A stretch of 64,000 bases of DNA, from the NCBI RefSeq assembly GCF_030445035.2, contig NC_080673.1:38374365-38438364 (forward strand). The letters run 5' to 3'. Numbering within the stretch: the first letter of the stretch is position 1; each line of letters starts with the position of its first letter. This DNA is from Dasypus novemcinctus. Taxonomy: Eukaryota > Chordata > Mammalia > Cingulata > Dasypodidae. A program made the translations under genes and the position numbers. Shown in pieces: positions 31,701 to 41,110 of this stretch. The notes under the pieces are model-generated. The model ran no database searches, had not been told where the DNA came from, and worked only from the letters and a program-made list of their open reading frames with translations.

Positions 31701-34700
31701 GGGAAGATAGTGAGTATTATGTATTTAGTGCTTTGACTTTATAGCAAAAACTAGCAATAAAAATCCCAAATAAATATCATGTATCCTAATAGCAAGGACA
31801 ATTGTATTCCAAAGAACTCAGTATAGAAACACATGTCTCCACCATATCCTTGAATTTTAAGGAGGAGCTTGTTTTTGATAGTTTTATAATGTAAAAAAGC
31901 TTAATTTAGACTTGGTTAAGATTATAACACAAGTCAGAATTTTGAATTGAAGACTAGAATTTAAGTGTGTTCTTTACAAGAGAATATGATGAAAATAAAA
32001 TACGCCAGACCTTTTGAGTAGATTTTTTCACTTCCAGTTTATAAAGAAAACTGAAAAGCCAAGGACTTACACAAAGACACAAAGCTATCATGAATAGAGT
32101 TAGGAACTGAATTCACAGATACTACAGAGCTTATTATGTAGATATTTCCAAATTAAAAATATAGAATCATGTTATATCTTTCTTATAGGACACTCATTTC
32201 AAAAAATATGCTGCCTTTTTCCATAAGGATGCCCATTAGGGCAGAAAACACCCAATTCCCACTGGGCATGGGTAGGAAGTTTAGTGAGGTCCCAGTTCCT
32301 GAACCTTTGCTTTGATTCTTTTTAGAGAAAATGAGATCTTTTCTTTCAGTGATAGCATGAAAGGCAAAGTTGGATAAGGTCTTTCAAGTGAAGCCTTACA
32401 TAATTTTTAAATGGCAATAACCTTGCACTAAAAGTCATGGAAACTATATTCCTGAGTAATTTAATGTCTATGCTACAACATAGACACTCAACTGGCAAGT
32501 GAGTGATCCTCTTGATGTTTCAAAGCTCAGGAACAATTTCAAATCTTTAGATAGGAACAGAAGCCTCTTAATAAGAAAACTTGATAATATGTTCAAGTTC
32601 CCTGATAAAATAGTTGAAATATGATGAAACTGATCACTTTATCCCATTATAACATCTTTAAAATGCCAGAGTAATTCATTCTTCTGTATTTATTTGGATT
32701 ACTAATTACTAGTTGAGCATCTTAAATGTCATGTCATGTCCGTATAACTGCAGGACATGATTTAGTAGAAAAATCAAATACCTAATAGGATACTAATAAA
32801 AAGTCCAGAACAAATTGCAATCAGAATAAAACGTGTGATATTTATATGCATATTTCCTTTTTGGAGGGGCCTCTTAAAACCAAATCATTCAACAGCTACT
32901 TCATTACCTGTATTTTCTATTTCAGACCGTGATAATACATATATGCAAGTGACAGATGATCTGAGGATCAGAATCGAGAAATTGAAGCGCAAAGTCATAG
33001 AACAAGTTCAACGTATCCAGCTTCTGCAGAAAAATGTCAGGGATCAGTTGATAGAGATGAAACGATTGGAGGTAAGTGCGTGCCAGATTTACTTCTTTTT
33101 GCATAGCAAGGAAAAGGAAGGTAACAATCATTTATTACATGTCTACTATATGCAGAGCAAAGTGCTATATCCATTATTCACCTATGAAAGAAGTATTATT
33201 TTTCCCACTCTAAAGATGAAGGAACAAGTTCAGAGCTGTTATGTACATTTCCCAAGGACATACGGATAGTAAATTTCAAAAGCAAACATTTAGTCCTTGA
33301 CAGTCCGATTCCAAAGCCCTAGCTCTTCCTGTGACACCCTGATGCCTGTGAGTCTTTGGCCTCAGTCTCACTGAGGAACTTTTAGTTTGTACAGGAATAG
33401 CACCTTACCCTTGATCCGTTCTAAGTCTAAGATCAATTCAACTGGCTCTTGATGCTTACCCTGACTGGCCTTACAGGGAGCAAGGGCACAAATACTTAGC
33501 ATATCTTTCACTAAGTCTGCTGCATCACTGGAAACTGGAGTATTGGTTCGTAGGTCTCCAAGACAAAGAAGTGAGAACAGTTTCCAAAAAATAAAGGAAC
33601 TACAAGGAACTGAAAAGACATAGTTTCTATATTTAATCTACCTATTCTACTTATCTTTCCCTTCCTTTCCTCTAGGTGGACATTGATATTAAGATCCGAG
33701 CTTGCAAAGGGTCATGCAGTAGGGCTTTAGTACATCAAGTCAATCTAAATGACTATGAAGACCAGCAAAGGCAACTTCAACAGGTCATTGCCAAAAACTT
33801 ACTTCCCTCTAGAGATCAGCAACACTTACCAGTGATGAAAATGAGCCCAATTCCTGACTTGGTTCCTGGAGAGTTCAAGAGCCAGCTTCAGAAAGCCCCT
33901 CCAGAATGGAAAGCACTAATTGAAGTACAGCAGATGAAAATGGTATTAGAGAGGCCCGGTGGTGGTGGGCATACCCGAGGAGACGTATCTCATGGAACAG
34001 GATTAGAGCCTGGAAGCTCCAGGAACCCTGACTCTGAAAGTGCTGGCACTTGGAATCCTGGGAGCTCTGGAACTGGTAGTGCTGGCACTTGGAATCCTGG
34101 GAGCTCTGGAACTGGTAGTGCTGGCACTTGGAATCCTGGGAGCTCTGGAACTGGTAGTGCTGGCACTTGGAATCCTGGGAGCTCTGGAACTGGTAGTGCT
34201 GGCACTTGGAATCCTGGGAGCTCTGGAACTGGTAGTTCTGGCACTTGGAAACCTGGGGGTTCTGGAACTGGTAGTGCTGGCACTTGGAAACCTGGGGGCT
34301 CTGGATCTAGTAGTGCTGGTGGCTCTTGGAAACCTGGGGGCTCTGGATCTAGTGGTGCTGGTGGCTCTTGGACCTCTGGGGGCTCTGGATCTAGTAGTGC
34401 TGGCTCTTGGAGCTCTGGGAGCTCCAGTCATGGTAGTAGTAGTAGCTCTTGGAGCTCCGGGAGTTCTGGGAGTTCTGGGCATGGGAGTTTCAGGCCAGAT
34501 AGCACAGGCCATGGGAATACCCGGCCTACCAAACCAGACTGGGGTAAATTTGAAGAGGTAACAGGAAGTATAAGACCAGGGACAGAGGAAGAATTCCCCA
34601 CAAGTAAACTGGTCACTTCTAAAGGAGATAAAGAGCTCCTGATTGGTGGTGAGAAGGTCACATCAGGTAGCACAACCACCACTCGTCATTCATGCTCGAA

Positions 34701-35211
34701 AACTGTTACCAAGACTACCATAGGGAGTGATGGTCACAAAGAAGTGGTCAAAGAGGTAGTGAACTCCGAAGATGGGTCTGACTGTGGTGATGCAGTTGAA
34801 CTGGACCTTTCCCATATTTTGCCTGGCAGGGGTAGCCTGGATGAATTTCATCGTATGCACCCCGGCGAAGCTGCTTTTTTTGACGCTGACTCAACTGGAA
34901 AATCATTCTTATCATCTGTGTTCAGAGAGTCTGGGCGCTCAGAATCTGGCAGTTCATCACACATGGGGGAAACCAGTTCTCATCACTTTAGTGAAGCTGA
35001 GATCCCTTCCAGCGGTAAAACATCAAGTCACAGGAAGCAATTTGGAAGCAGTAGCGTGACTTTCAAAGAAAGCAAGAGCTATAAAATGGCAGACGAAGCT
35101 GACAGTAAAGCCCTCAGTGAAGAACATAGCGTCAAGACAGGCCATGCTAGAGCTCGCAGTTCCAGAGGTACCCACACTTCTCCTTTCAGGAAGCCTTCCC
35201 TGACACCCTAG
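28650..35211 (+). CDS. FGA: Fibrinogen A-alpha chain, common isoform, 5 exons
   Basis: Reading through the exon 5 donor ends the protein at TAG 35209-35211, giving 681 aa (human 644). The isoform-specific end is [14 protein letters not shown]; the human equivalent is GIHTSPLGKPSLSP, which is removed from the circulating chain. This tail, the 3'UTR and the poly(A) signal overlap an L2-like sequence. The common chain lacks the alphaEC domain and is the main plasma form in mammals. Confidence 0.96.
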
Positions 35212-36618
35212 ACTAAGTCAGTTGTTCCTGCAACGTGCTTCCCATAGCACCTTGCCCTTCTTTCCTAACATTCTATCACACTTTATTGAAATTACACCTT
35301 TTTTGGGTTGTTTTTCTTCCTAGACTGTAAGTTCCACGAGGGCAGGAACTTTGTCTATCATGTTCATCTCTGTATTCCCAAATGCTTAACAGTGCATAGA
35401 GTAATCACTCAATAAATAATTGTTGAATGAATGAAACCTTCTGAAACTCAATTTTGAGTTTGTTTAACAAAATTATTTCAGTATTCAAAATGTGCATTGT
35501 TGAATTTGTCACCCATTTCATTAACTGGATTTTTAACATGTGTCTCAGTGGGCATTTAGGTCAGATGAAGAAAAAGTTATATTGGTATTAATTGTTGCTT
35601 ACATGTCTTTGCTGGTTACTTGCTATTAATCAGTATGCATGAGTAAAATTCCAATTCCATTGAGGAAAATTGCAATTTGTAGGTGCAAATAGCCCCTCCT
35701 TTGCATAGGTCTTATCCCAAAGTAAGCGCATTCTTTCAGGAAGAAAGGAAGGAGGGAAGGAGGGAAAAAGAAAGGAGGGATTGAAGGAGGGATAGGAAAG
35801 AAGGAAGGGAAAGGAAGCCAGTATTTGCCATCATTTAATATGGGCCATACCTGTCTTTGTGAATTAAATGAGAATAACTTCTTCCAACCAGCTTAATTTG
35901 TTTTTTAGACTGTGATGATGTCCTCCAAACACATCCTTCAGGTGCCCAAAGTGGCGTTTTCAATGTCAAGCTACCAGGATCCAGTAAGATTTTTTCTGTT
36001 TATTGCGATCAAGAGACCGGTGTGGGAGGATGGCTTTTGATCCAGCAAAGAATGGATGGATCACAGAATTTTAACCGGACCTGGCAAGACTACAAGAGAG
36101 GTTTCGGCAGCCTGAATGACAAGGGGGAAGGAGAATTCTGGCTAGGCAATGAATACCTGCACTTAATAACCCTGAGGGGCGCCGTCCTGCGGGTTGAATT
36201 AGAAGACTGGGATGGGAACAGGGTTGACGCGGAATACCACGTCCGGGTGGGCTCCGAGGCTGAAGGCTATGCCCTGCAGGTGTCCTCCTATGCGGGCACG
36301 GCCGGCGACGCGCTGATCGAGGGGTCTGAGGAGGAAGGCTCCGAGTACACTTCTCACGCCGGCATGCGCTTCAGCACCTTCGACCGGGATGCAGACCAGT
36401 GGGAGGAGAACTGTGCGGAGATCTACGGAGGCGGCTGGTGGTACAACAACTGCCAAGCGGCCAATCTCAACGGCGTTTACTACGCGGGGGGCTTCTACGA
36501 CCCCAGGAACAACAGTCCTTACGAGATTGAGAACGGAGTGGTCTGGGTCCCCTTCCGGGGAGCAGATTATTCCCTGAGGGCTGCTCGCATGAAAGTCAGG
36601 CCCCTGCCCACCCAATAG
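28650..36618 (+). CDS. FGA: Fibrinogen A-alpha chain, alphaE (extended) isoform, 6 exons
   Basis: Splicing from the donor at 35168 to exon 6 at 35909 gives 903 aa (human alphaE is 866). Order: signal peptide 1-19; Fp[17 protein letters not shown]; thrombin site R|GPRV (knob A); ring CPSGC; coiled coil containing RGDF (114-117); ring CKGSC; alphaC connector with 13-residue repeats; alphaC domain with the SCSKT...SDC pair; and the alphaEC fibrinogen-related domain ([12 protein letters not shown]... to RPLPTQ) with an NRT sequon. Exons 1-4 are 54/126/184/146 bp coding, as in human. The protein is secreted by liver and joins B-beta and gamma. The extra length lies mainly in the repeat array. Confidence 0.97.
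29120..29356 (-). mobile_element. DAS-SINE dimer in FGA intron 1
   Basis: A T-tract followed by two tRNA-like monomers in reverse. Each has a GGTACCAG start and a CACTCAACC...GCTACATC end; the second reads GGTACCAGGGATTGAACCTG. Confidence 0.9.
29357..30604 (+). other. FGA intron 1, rest
   Basis: AT-rich with no repeat recognised. Confidence 0.5.
30605..30745 (-). mobile_element. MIR fragment in FGA intron 1
   Basis: CCACTTATTAAATGTTTATT, CAAGCACAGCTAAGAAATC and TTTTAATAACTACCCTGTGA fit a decayed MIR complement. Confidence 0.6.
30868..30886 (+). repeat. (TG)n tract at the FGA exon 2 acceptor
   Basis: A TG dinucleotide run (with one TATG) ends 11 bp before the intron 1 AG. It replaces much of the usual pyrimidine tract. 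Confidence 0.9.
30898..31023 (+). CDS. FGA: FGA exon 2: fibrinopeptide A and knob A
   Basis: 126 bp. It encodes [21 protein letters not shown], with thrombin cutting after the last Arg. The FpA Phe and the GGGVR end are conserved. The exon ends FCSDEDW with donor GTGAGC. A TG dinucleotide tract sits in its 3' splice region. Confidence 0.96.
31526..31709 (+). CDS. FGA: FGA exon 3: disulfide ring, coiled coil, RGDF
   Basis: 184 bp. It contains [16 protein letters not shown], the coiled coil and EILRGDF (RGD codons from 31685). In human this is the coiled-coil RGD. Borders are TTTCAG and GTGAGT. Confidence 0.97.
31710..32925 (+). other. FGA intron 3
   Basis: 1.2-kb intron with no recognised element. 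Confidence 0.5.
32926..33071 (+). CDS. FGA: FGA exon 4: coiled coil
   Basis: 146 bp ([20 protein letters not shown] ... MKRLE). The acceptor is ATTTCAG and the donor GTAAGT. Confidence 0.96.
33118..33345 (-). mobile_element. MIR SINE in FGA intron 4
   Basis: CATTTATTACATGTCTACTA, AGAGCAAAGTGCTATATCC and GATTCCAAAGCCCTAGCTCT follow the MIR complement. Confidence 0.7.
33676..35211 (+). CDS. FGA: FGA exon 5: alphaC connector, alphaC domain, common C-terminus
   Basis: Large exon of 1536 bp beginning [18 protein letters not shown], which closes the coiled coil at the CKGSC ring. Then follow the alphaC connector ([20 protein letters not shown]), an RGDV motif (33976), the Gly/Ser/Thr/Trp repeat array (34039-34434) and the alphaC domain ([15 protein letters not shown]...SEDGSDC). 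The human RGDS near residue 572 of the mature chain is not present. Splicing at 35168 instead of read-through to 35211 makes the alphaE form. Confidence 0.96.
   Translation: MDIDIKIRACKGSCSRALVHQVNLNDYEDQQRQLQQVIAKNLLPSRDQQHLPVMKMSPIPDLVPGEFKSQLQKAPPEWKALIEVQQMKMVLERPGGGGHTRGDVSHGTGLEPGSSRNPDSESAGTWNPGSSGTGSAGTWNPGSSGTGSAGTWNPGSSGTGSAGTWNPGSSGTGSAGTWNPGSSGTGSSGTWKPGGSGTGSAGTWKPGGSGSSSAGGSWKPGGSGSSGAGGSWTSGGSGSSSAGSWSSGSSSHGSSSSSWSSGSSGSSGHGSFRPDSTGHGNTRPTKPDWGKFEEVTGSIRPGTEEEFPTSKLVTSKGDKELLIGGEKVTSGSTTTTRHSCSKTVTKTTIGSDGHKEVVKEVVNSEDGSDCGDAVELDLSHILPGRGSLDEFHRMHPGEAAFFDADSTGKSFLSSVFRESGRSESGSSSHMGETSSHHFSEAEIPSSGKTSSHRKQFGSSSVTFKESKSYKMADEADSKALSEEHSVKTGHARARSSRGTHTSPFRKPSLTP
34039..34434 (+). 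repeat. FGA: alphaC connector tandem array, 39-bp/13-residue units
   Basis: Five identical 39-bp units (34039-34233) encode [13 protein letters not shown]. Next come diverged units [13 protein letters not shown] and [13 protein letters not shown], two 14-residue units ([14 protein letters not shown] and [14 protein letters not shown]) and [13 protein letters not shown]. The human array has about ten 13-residue units. The unit is a multiple of three and lacks stops in other frames, so long spurious frames appear on both strands. Confidence 0.96.
35172..35440 (+). mobile_element. L2 LINE 3' end, exapted into FGA
   Basis: The stretch follows the L2 consensus as I recall it: CAGGAAGCCTTCCCTGACACC, then CCATAGCACCTTG, TATCACACTTTATTG, AGACTGTAAGTTCCACGAGG, GCAGGAACTTTGTCTATC and finally CAATAAATAATTGTTGAATG. 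It covers the last ten or so codons of the common A-alpha chain, its stop, its 3'UTR and its poly(A) hexamer. Borders are approximate. Confidence 0.8.
35411..35416 (+). terminator. FGA: Poly(A) signal of the common A-alpha mRNA
   Basis: AATAAA lies about 200 nt after the exon 5 stop. It sits in a CAATAAATAATTGTTGAATG context that is the end of an L2 element. Confidence 0.8.
35740..35818 (+). repeat. Purine-rich (GGAA/GGGA)n tract in FGA intron 5
   Basis: About 80 bp almost purely of A and G (GGAAGGAGGGAAGGAGGG...), ending 90 bp before exon 6. Confidence 0.9.
35909..36618 (+). CDS. FGA: FGA exon 6: alphaEC fibrinogen-related domain
   Basis: It is joined from the donor at 35168 (AGA G|AC TGT GAT) and gives [16 protein letters not shown]... 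The globular domain contains FNRTW (sequon), [10 protein letters not shown], the calcium-like [11 protein letters not shown] and [16 protein letters not shown], ending RPLPTQ with TAG at 36616. The exon is conspicuously GC- and CpG-rich compared with its surroundings. Confidence 0.96.
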
Positions 36619-36801
36619 GCTGAAGAGAGCGAGCCGGAGAGGGGCACTTTGGGTTGGTTATTTGTTTGGAGAGGTGGGAGGGAAAATTAAGAAAGGTAAA
36701 GCAGTCAAGATTCTTTACAATCCGCTAAAACTTTCCCTGGTGCTATTTCATTATTCTTTGTACTGTAGCTAAATGTAACTGAGACATATTAGTGCTTTAA
36801 A

Positions 36802-36807
36802 AATAAA
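36802..36807 (+). terminator. FGA: Poly(A) signal of the alphaE mRNA
   Basis: AATAAA lies about 185 nt after the exon 6 stop, the first hexamer in the 3'UTR. Confidence 0.75.
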
Positions 36808-36849
36808 GTTATATATTTTTTATCTTTAAAATAGCTCTATCGGTTTTAA

Positions 36850-38047
36850 AATTTTTATAAGTCTGTATCAAAGGACGGACAGTACCCAAGGAAAAGGAGG
36901 ACTTTAAAGCAAAAACAAACAAATAACAACCAGAAAAACCCCTTCCTCCTCTCCACACCACCCAGAGTGATAGGTACACTGGAAAGTAAAAATGTTGTTT
37001 CATGCATTTTGATTTGAATGGTTTAAACCAATACTTTAAGCTAAAACTCACTGAATTGAACAATGGCTGGCCTTTGTGGAGGAATTTATAAAGTCCTTTT
37101 CTGTTAACAAGCAAACCCAGGAAGACAGGAGAAACATTCCTTCCTAACAGAAATGAAAATCTACTCTTTAAAACATCTCGTGGAGACCAGAATCCACATC
37201 CTCTCTATTCTTTTCCCAGGGTCTATCGAACTTCTTTTAAAAATACATGGAAAATGCATTTAAAAACTTTTAAATATTCCAAAGACAGGTTGAAATTATA
37301 CATTTATAAACAACCCTCCTAGCATTCATTTGACTACATTTTTCTTCCAACCAGAAAGTGTATGCTGTGATAAGTTAGTTATTTTTAAAAGTAAAACATT
37401 TGTTTGAAAACATAACACTAAATATGATCCATAGCATACTTATACATTCAGGATATTTACATTGACTGGGCATTTTATCTGGAGACCTTGGTTCCTGCCC
37501 CCAAATTTTAACTCCTATTCTCTCTACTTACCATTTACCCTGAAAAAAAATGTATTAAAATTAAAATCCCCCAAGCCATCCAGTAAGTTACCCTTACTTG
37601 CATAGCTTCTATACCAACCTAAGTGCATCCTTTCTCTTAGGAAGGAACGCAGGATGGAAGGGAGGGAGGGAGGGAGACTAGGGCCGAGGGCCAGAGCTTG
37701 AGAAGAAGAGGATAGGTGAGCCAAAGAGCTCATGAATGAATCCCATAAGAAACCCTGGTGTTCTTGCATTTCCTTATGTGGAATTGAAAATCCTTGATAT
37801 AAATAAGAGACATACCAACAAATCTTTGAAGTATTAAATAAGAACTTCTTAAGAATTAAAAGAGGTTTCATTTATTTGAGACGTCACAGCTCGTTATTAT
37901 CCCTACCCCACTTACACTCACACATATACCTCCACAGAATCTGAGTTGTGAATCAGAAATATTTTATTTTCTGGAATATCACACTGTTTAGGCACTGAAC
38001 CATAACCCAGAGGGTTTTGAATTTATTAGCAAAAGACTAGGTAAACC
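36850..38047. other. FGA 3' flank
   Basis: Mostly unassigned. A purine-rich GGGAGGGAGGGAGGG run lies at about 37656-37676, preceded by a segment resembling FGA intron 5. Confidence 0.45.
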
Positions 38048-38258
38048 TCTTTTTATTTTTTTTCTTGGAGTTACTGGAGATTGAACCCAGGACCTTGTAC
38101 ATGGGAAAGTAGGTGCTCAACCACTGAGGTACAGCTGCTCCCCAATGTGAGTTGCTTTTATCATTTGTTTCTTTGTTTTTAGGAGGTACCAGGGATCAAA
38201 ACTGAGACCTTGTACATGGGAATCAGAAGCTCTACTTGAGCTACATCTGCTCCCCAAC
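38048..38258 (-). mobile_element. DAS-SINE dimer
   Basis: Two reverse tRNA-like monomers: TTGAACCCAGGACCTTGTAC ... ACAGCTGCTCCCCA, then GGTACCAGGGATCAAAACTG ... CATCTGCTCCCCA. It is the same type as 29120-29356 but more diverged. Confidence 0.85.
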
Positions 38259-39231
38259 CTCTTTTAATTTATTCAACAATTGCTAATATTAGCAGAATCA
38301 GGATAATTAGAGATGTAGTGTGGTTGTGAGAAAAGACATCAAACATCTTTTATCCATTTTATCTTATCTTCACCTTTTGTTTTATTTCCCATCTTCATAA
38401 AATTAACAAATATTAATTCAGCTTCTTTGAATCTTGTTCACTCTGAAGCCCATTTGAACTTAATTTTCACCATTACCATTTTCTTAAACTGCTCTCCTTA
38501 AAGTCAGCAGTGATTTGGTAATTCTAAATGTAATGGCCTGCATTCAAGCCTCTTCCTACTTGACTTCTCTTAAACATCTGCTACTATTGTCCCCATATTA
38601 CCTCTTGAATCCTTTTCTCTTGAAATTCTGGTATACTGCTACTCCTTCCTGTTTTCCCTTGCTCAGTCTTCTTTACCTAACAATTCCTTTCCATACTACT
38701 CTTTAAATGTTGGGGTTTTTCATTATAATATTAATATTCATTTATCAGTCAGCATTATATTTGGCTCATTTGCCTTTAAAAAGGCAGAAAGTAATCTCTT
38801 GCTCAAAGGAAAATCCAGAGGCATGTATCCCCATAGCCTGTAGAAAGTCATCATCCTAGTGAATGTCTTCCATTCCAAAATTCGCTTCATGATTCAAATA
38901 TCATGTCCTGTGACTGGCTGGAAGAAGAGGGAAAGGCAAAAGGAATATTTCATGTAATTCTTTTGTATTTCATTAGGCAGAACTTAGTCACATAGACCTA
39001 TCTAGGTGCAGGAGAGGCTGAAACTTTGACATTTATCTGGGGTACAACTCTATTATAATTAAAATTATAATTCTGCCAATATGGATGAGAAGGAGAATAG
39101 ATGTCAAGACAGGCAGTTACCAGTTTCTGCCAAACCATATTTTCTTACTTTACACTGAGTACCCTTTCTCTTTGATTAAACTGACCATCAACATAGCTTC
39201 AACACCATCAGTGGACTGTTGACAGCTCTAA
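38259..39231. other. Intergenic DNA
   Basis: Nothing recognised apart from low-complexity AT-rich parts. Confidence 0.4.
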
Positions 39232-39686
39232 TGTCCTAGGCTGCTTAAGGAAATAATCATGAAATGGGTTGGCTTAAATGTCGGGAATTTATTAGCTTAC
39301 GGTTTTGAGGCCAGGAAAATGTTGAAATCAAGGCATAATCAAGAGAATGCTTTCTCCTCAAGACTCTGGCATTATGGGACTGGTCTTTGGCACCCCTTGG
39401 TCTTCAGCTTGTCAAGGCCCATGGTAACATTTCCTGGTCTTTTCTTTCCATTCAGTTTCTGTTTCATCTACTTGCTTCTTGTGGCTGTCTTGTTCTGATT
39501 GTCTGAATTTCATTCTCTTAAAAAGGACTCCAGTAACAAGATTAAGATCCATCCTGATTGAGGTGGGCCACATCTTAACTGAAGTAGTCCCATCAGAAGG
39601 TCCTATTTACAATGGGTTTACACCCACAGGAATGAATTAAATTTAAGCACATGTTAAAGTGTTACATACACTTTCAAACCACTACA
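39232..39686 (-). mobile_element. Solo LTR, ERVL-MaLR-like (type A)
   Basis: In reverse it starts TGTAGTGGTTTGAAAG and ends CCTAGGACA. Shared segments with 41391 and 46480 include GAAATCAAGGCATAATCAAG and AAAAGGACTCCAGTAACAAG. It is a fossil, about 455 bp. Confidence 0.75.
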
Positions 39687-40179
39687 ATAGCCAAACCTAA
39701 AACTATAGCTCTGGTCTTCAGATCCGTATTTCCAACTGTGATGATCCTATACTTGTCCTAAATGTCCATTCTAGTTCCACATAGTTAATCCTAATCTCTT
39801 TTTTCCACCTATTTATTTTTCTAGGGGAGGGGGAAATTTGTAAAACTTTCTACTCTGCCATTGCCATTTTGCAGTCTTTCAATCTATATGCCAATTATAT
39901 TTAATATCTTACTGGAGTTTCTCTTTGGAATACCAGGTCCTTTAATGATTCTGTGTCTTTCAAATATTCCCTAGAAGAACCATGTTCATCCCTTAAGAAA
40001 CAGGTAAAATAATGTCTTTTTCCTTGACCCTTTCCCTAAAGTCCTCCAGGAAATTAAATGAATTGTCTTCTGGTCCCTCATAGGTTTGTTCATAAAAGTA
40101 TAAAATAATCTGTCTGCAAATCTAAAATTTTTTTGTGTGGATTATGGAACTAGATTTTTAATTCTGTTAGGACTGAGCG

Positions 40180-41050
40180 CATTTATTCAGTGTTTTGTAT
40201 TCTTTTTATGGCTTTCTCACTCACTCCAAGATTGGACAATAAGTTTCAAAGATAAATTTGGAATATTTTTATTGTTTTTTCTTTTACATTTACATATTTA
40301 AAATTAATCTGGAATTTTATTTTAATACGTTACAAAGAAGGATCTAATTTTGTTTTCTTGTGAATGAATAACCAGTTGTGTGTATCATCAAAGAAAACAT
40401 TCTTTGTCCATAGAAATGAAATGCCAATTTTTAAAATAGAAATCCTTGAGTCTGTATGTAGAGTTTCTTTTTCTTTTTAAGATTTATTTATTTTATTTAT
40501 TTCTCTCCCCTTCCCCCCCCCCCCCCCCCAGTTGTCTGCTCTCTGTGTCCATTTGCTGTGTGTTCTTGTCTGTTTCTGTTGTTGTCAGCGGTAAGGGAAT
40601 CTGTGTTTCTTTTTGTTGTGTCATCTTGCTGTGTCAGCTCTCCGTGTGTGCGGCGCCATTCCTGGGCAGGCTGCACTTTTTTTCACGCTGGGCGGCTCTC
40701 CTTACGGGGCGCACTCCTTGCGCGTGGGGCTCTCCTACGCGGGGGACACCCCTGCGTGGCAGGGCACTCCTTGCGCGCATCAGCACTGCGCATGGGCCAG
40801 CTCCACACCGGTCAAGGAGGCCCAGGGTTTGAATCGCGGACCTCCCATGTGGTAGGCAGACACCCTAACCACTGGGCCAAGTCTGCTTCCCCTAGAGTTT
40901 CTCTTCTGTGCCTATATTTCCTTGTTCATCTTTGAAATTATGTGTTTATATTGATGACATTTTGGATGAAATAGTCTCCTTTCCACTTCTCGCTTCTTTT
41001 GAATTTAGAAATGTTGTATGCTCAATTTTACTTCTCTTTTTGTTCTAGGT
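40180..41050 (-). mobile_element. Old L1 fragment, split by a DAS-SINE
   Basis: Complement of L1 ORF2: AATTAATCTGGAATTTTATT, AGAAGGATCTAATTTTGTTT and AATAACCAGTTGTGTG. It is interrupted at 40471-40892. Borders are approximate. Confidence 0.6.
40471..40892 (-). mobile_element. DAS-SINE (long chimeric form)
   Basis: Reverse copy with a T-rich end, a C homopolymer run, the body (GCACTCCTTGCGCG...) and the tRNA-like head (TTTGAATCGCGGACCTCC, CCAAGTCTGCTTCCC). The direct repeat TAGAGTTTCT lies at 40459-40468 and 40893-40902. Confidence 0.92.
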
Positions 41051-41110
41051 TTACTTAAAAAGGTCTTTCTTAATTTCTGGTTAGTTACTTCGTTATAGGC
41101 TGTGGAGATT

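Noticed and set aside
33990-34561. Long open frames on both strands across the A-alpha repeat array
   Set aside because: The 39-bp unit is a multiple of three and has no stops in several frames. These frames are shadows of the repeat, not genes.
36199-36615. Antisense open frame over FGA exon 6
   Set aside because: GC-rich coding sequence commonly leaves the opposite strand open. There is no independent evidence for a gene.
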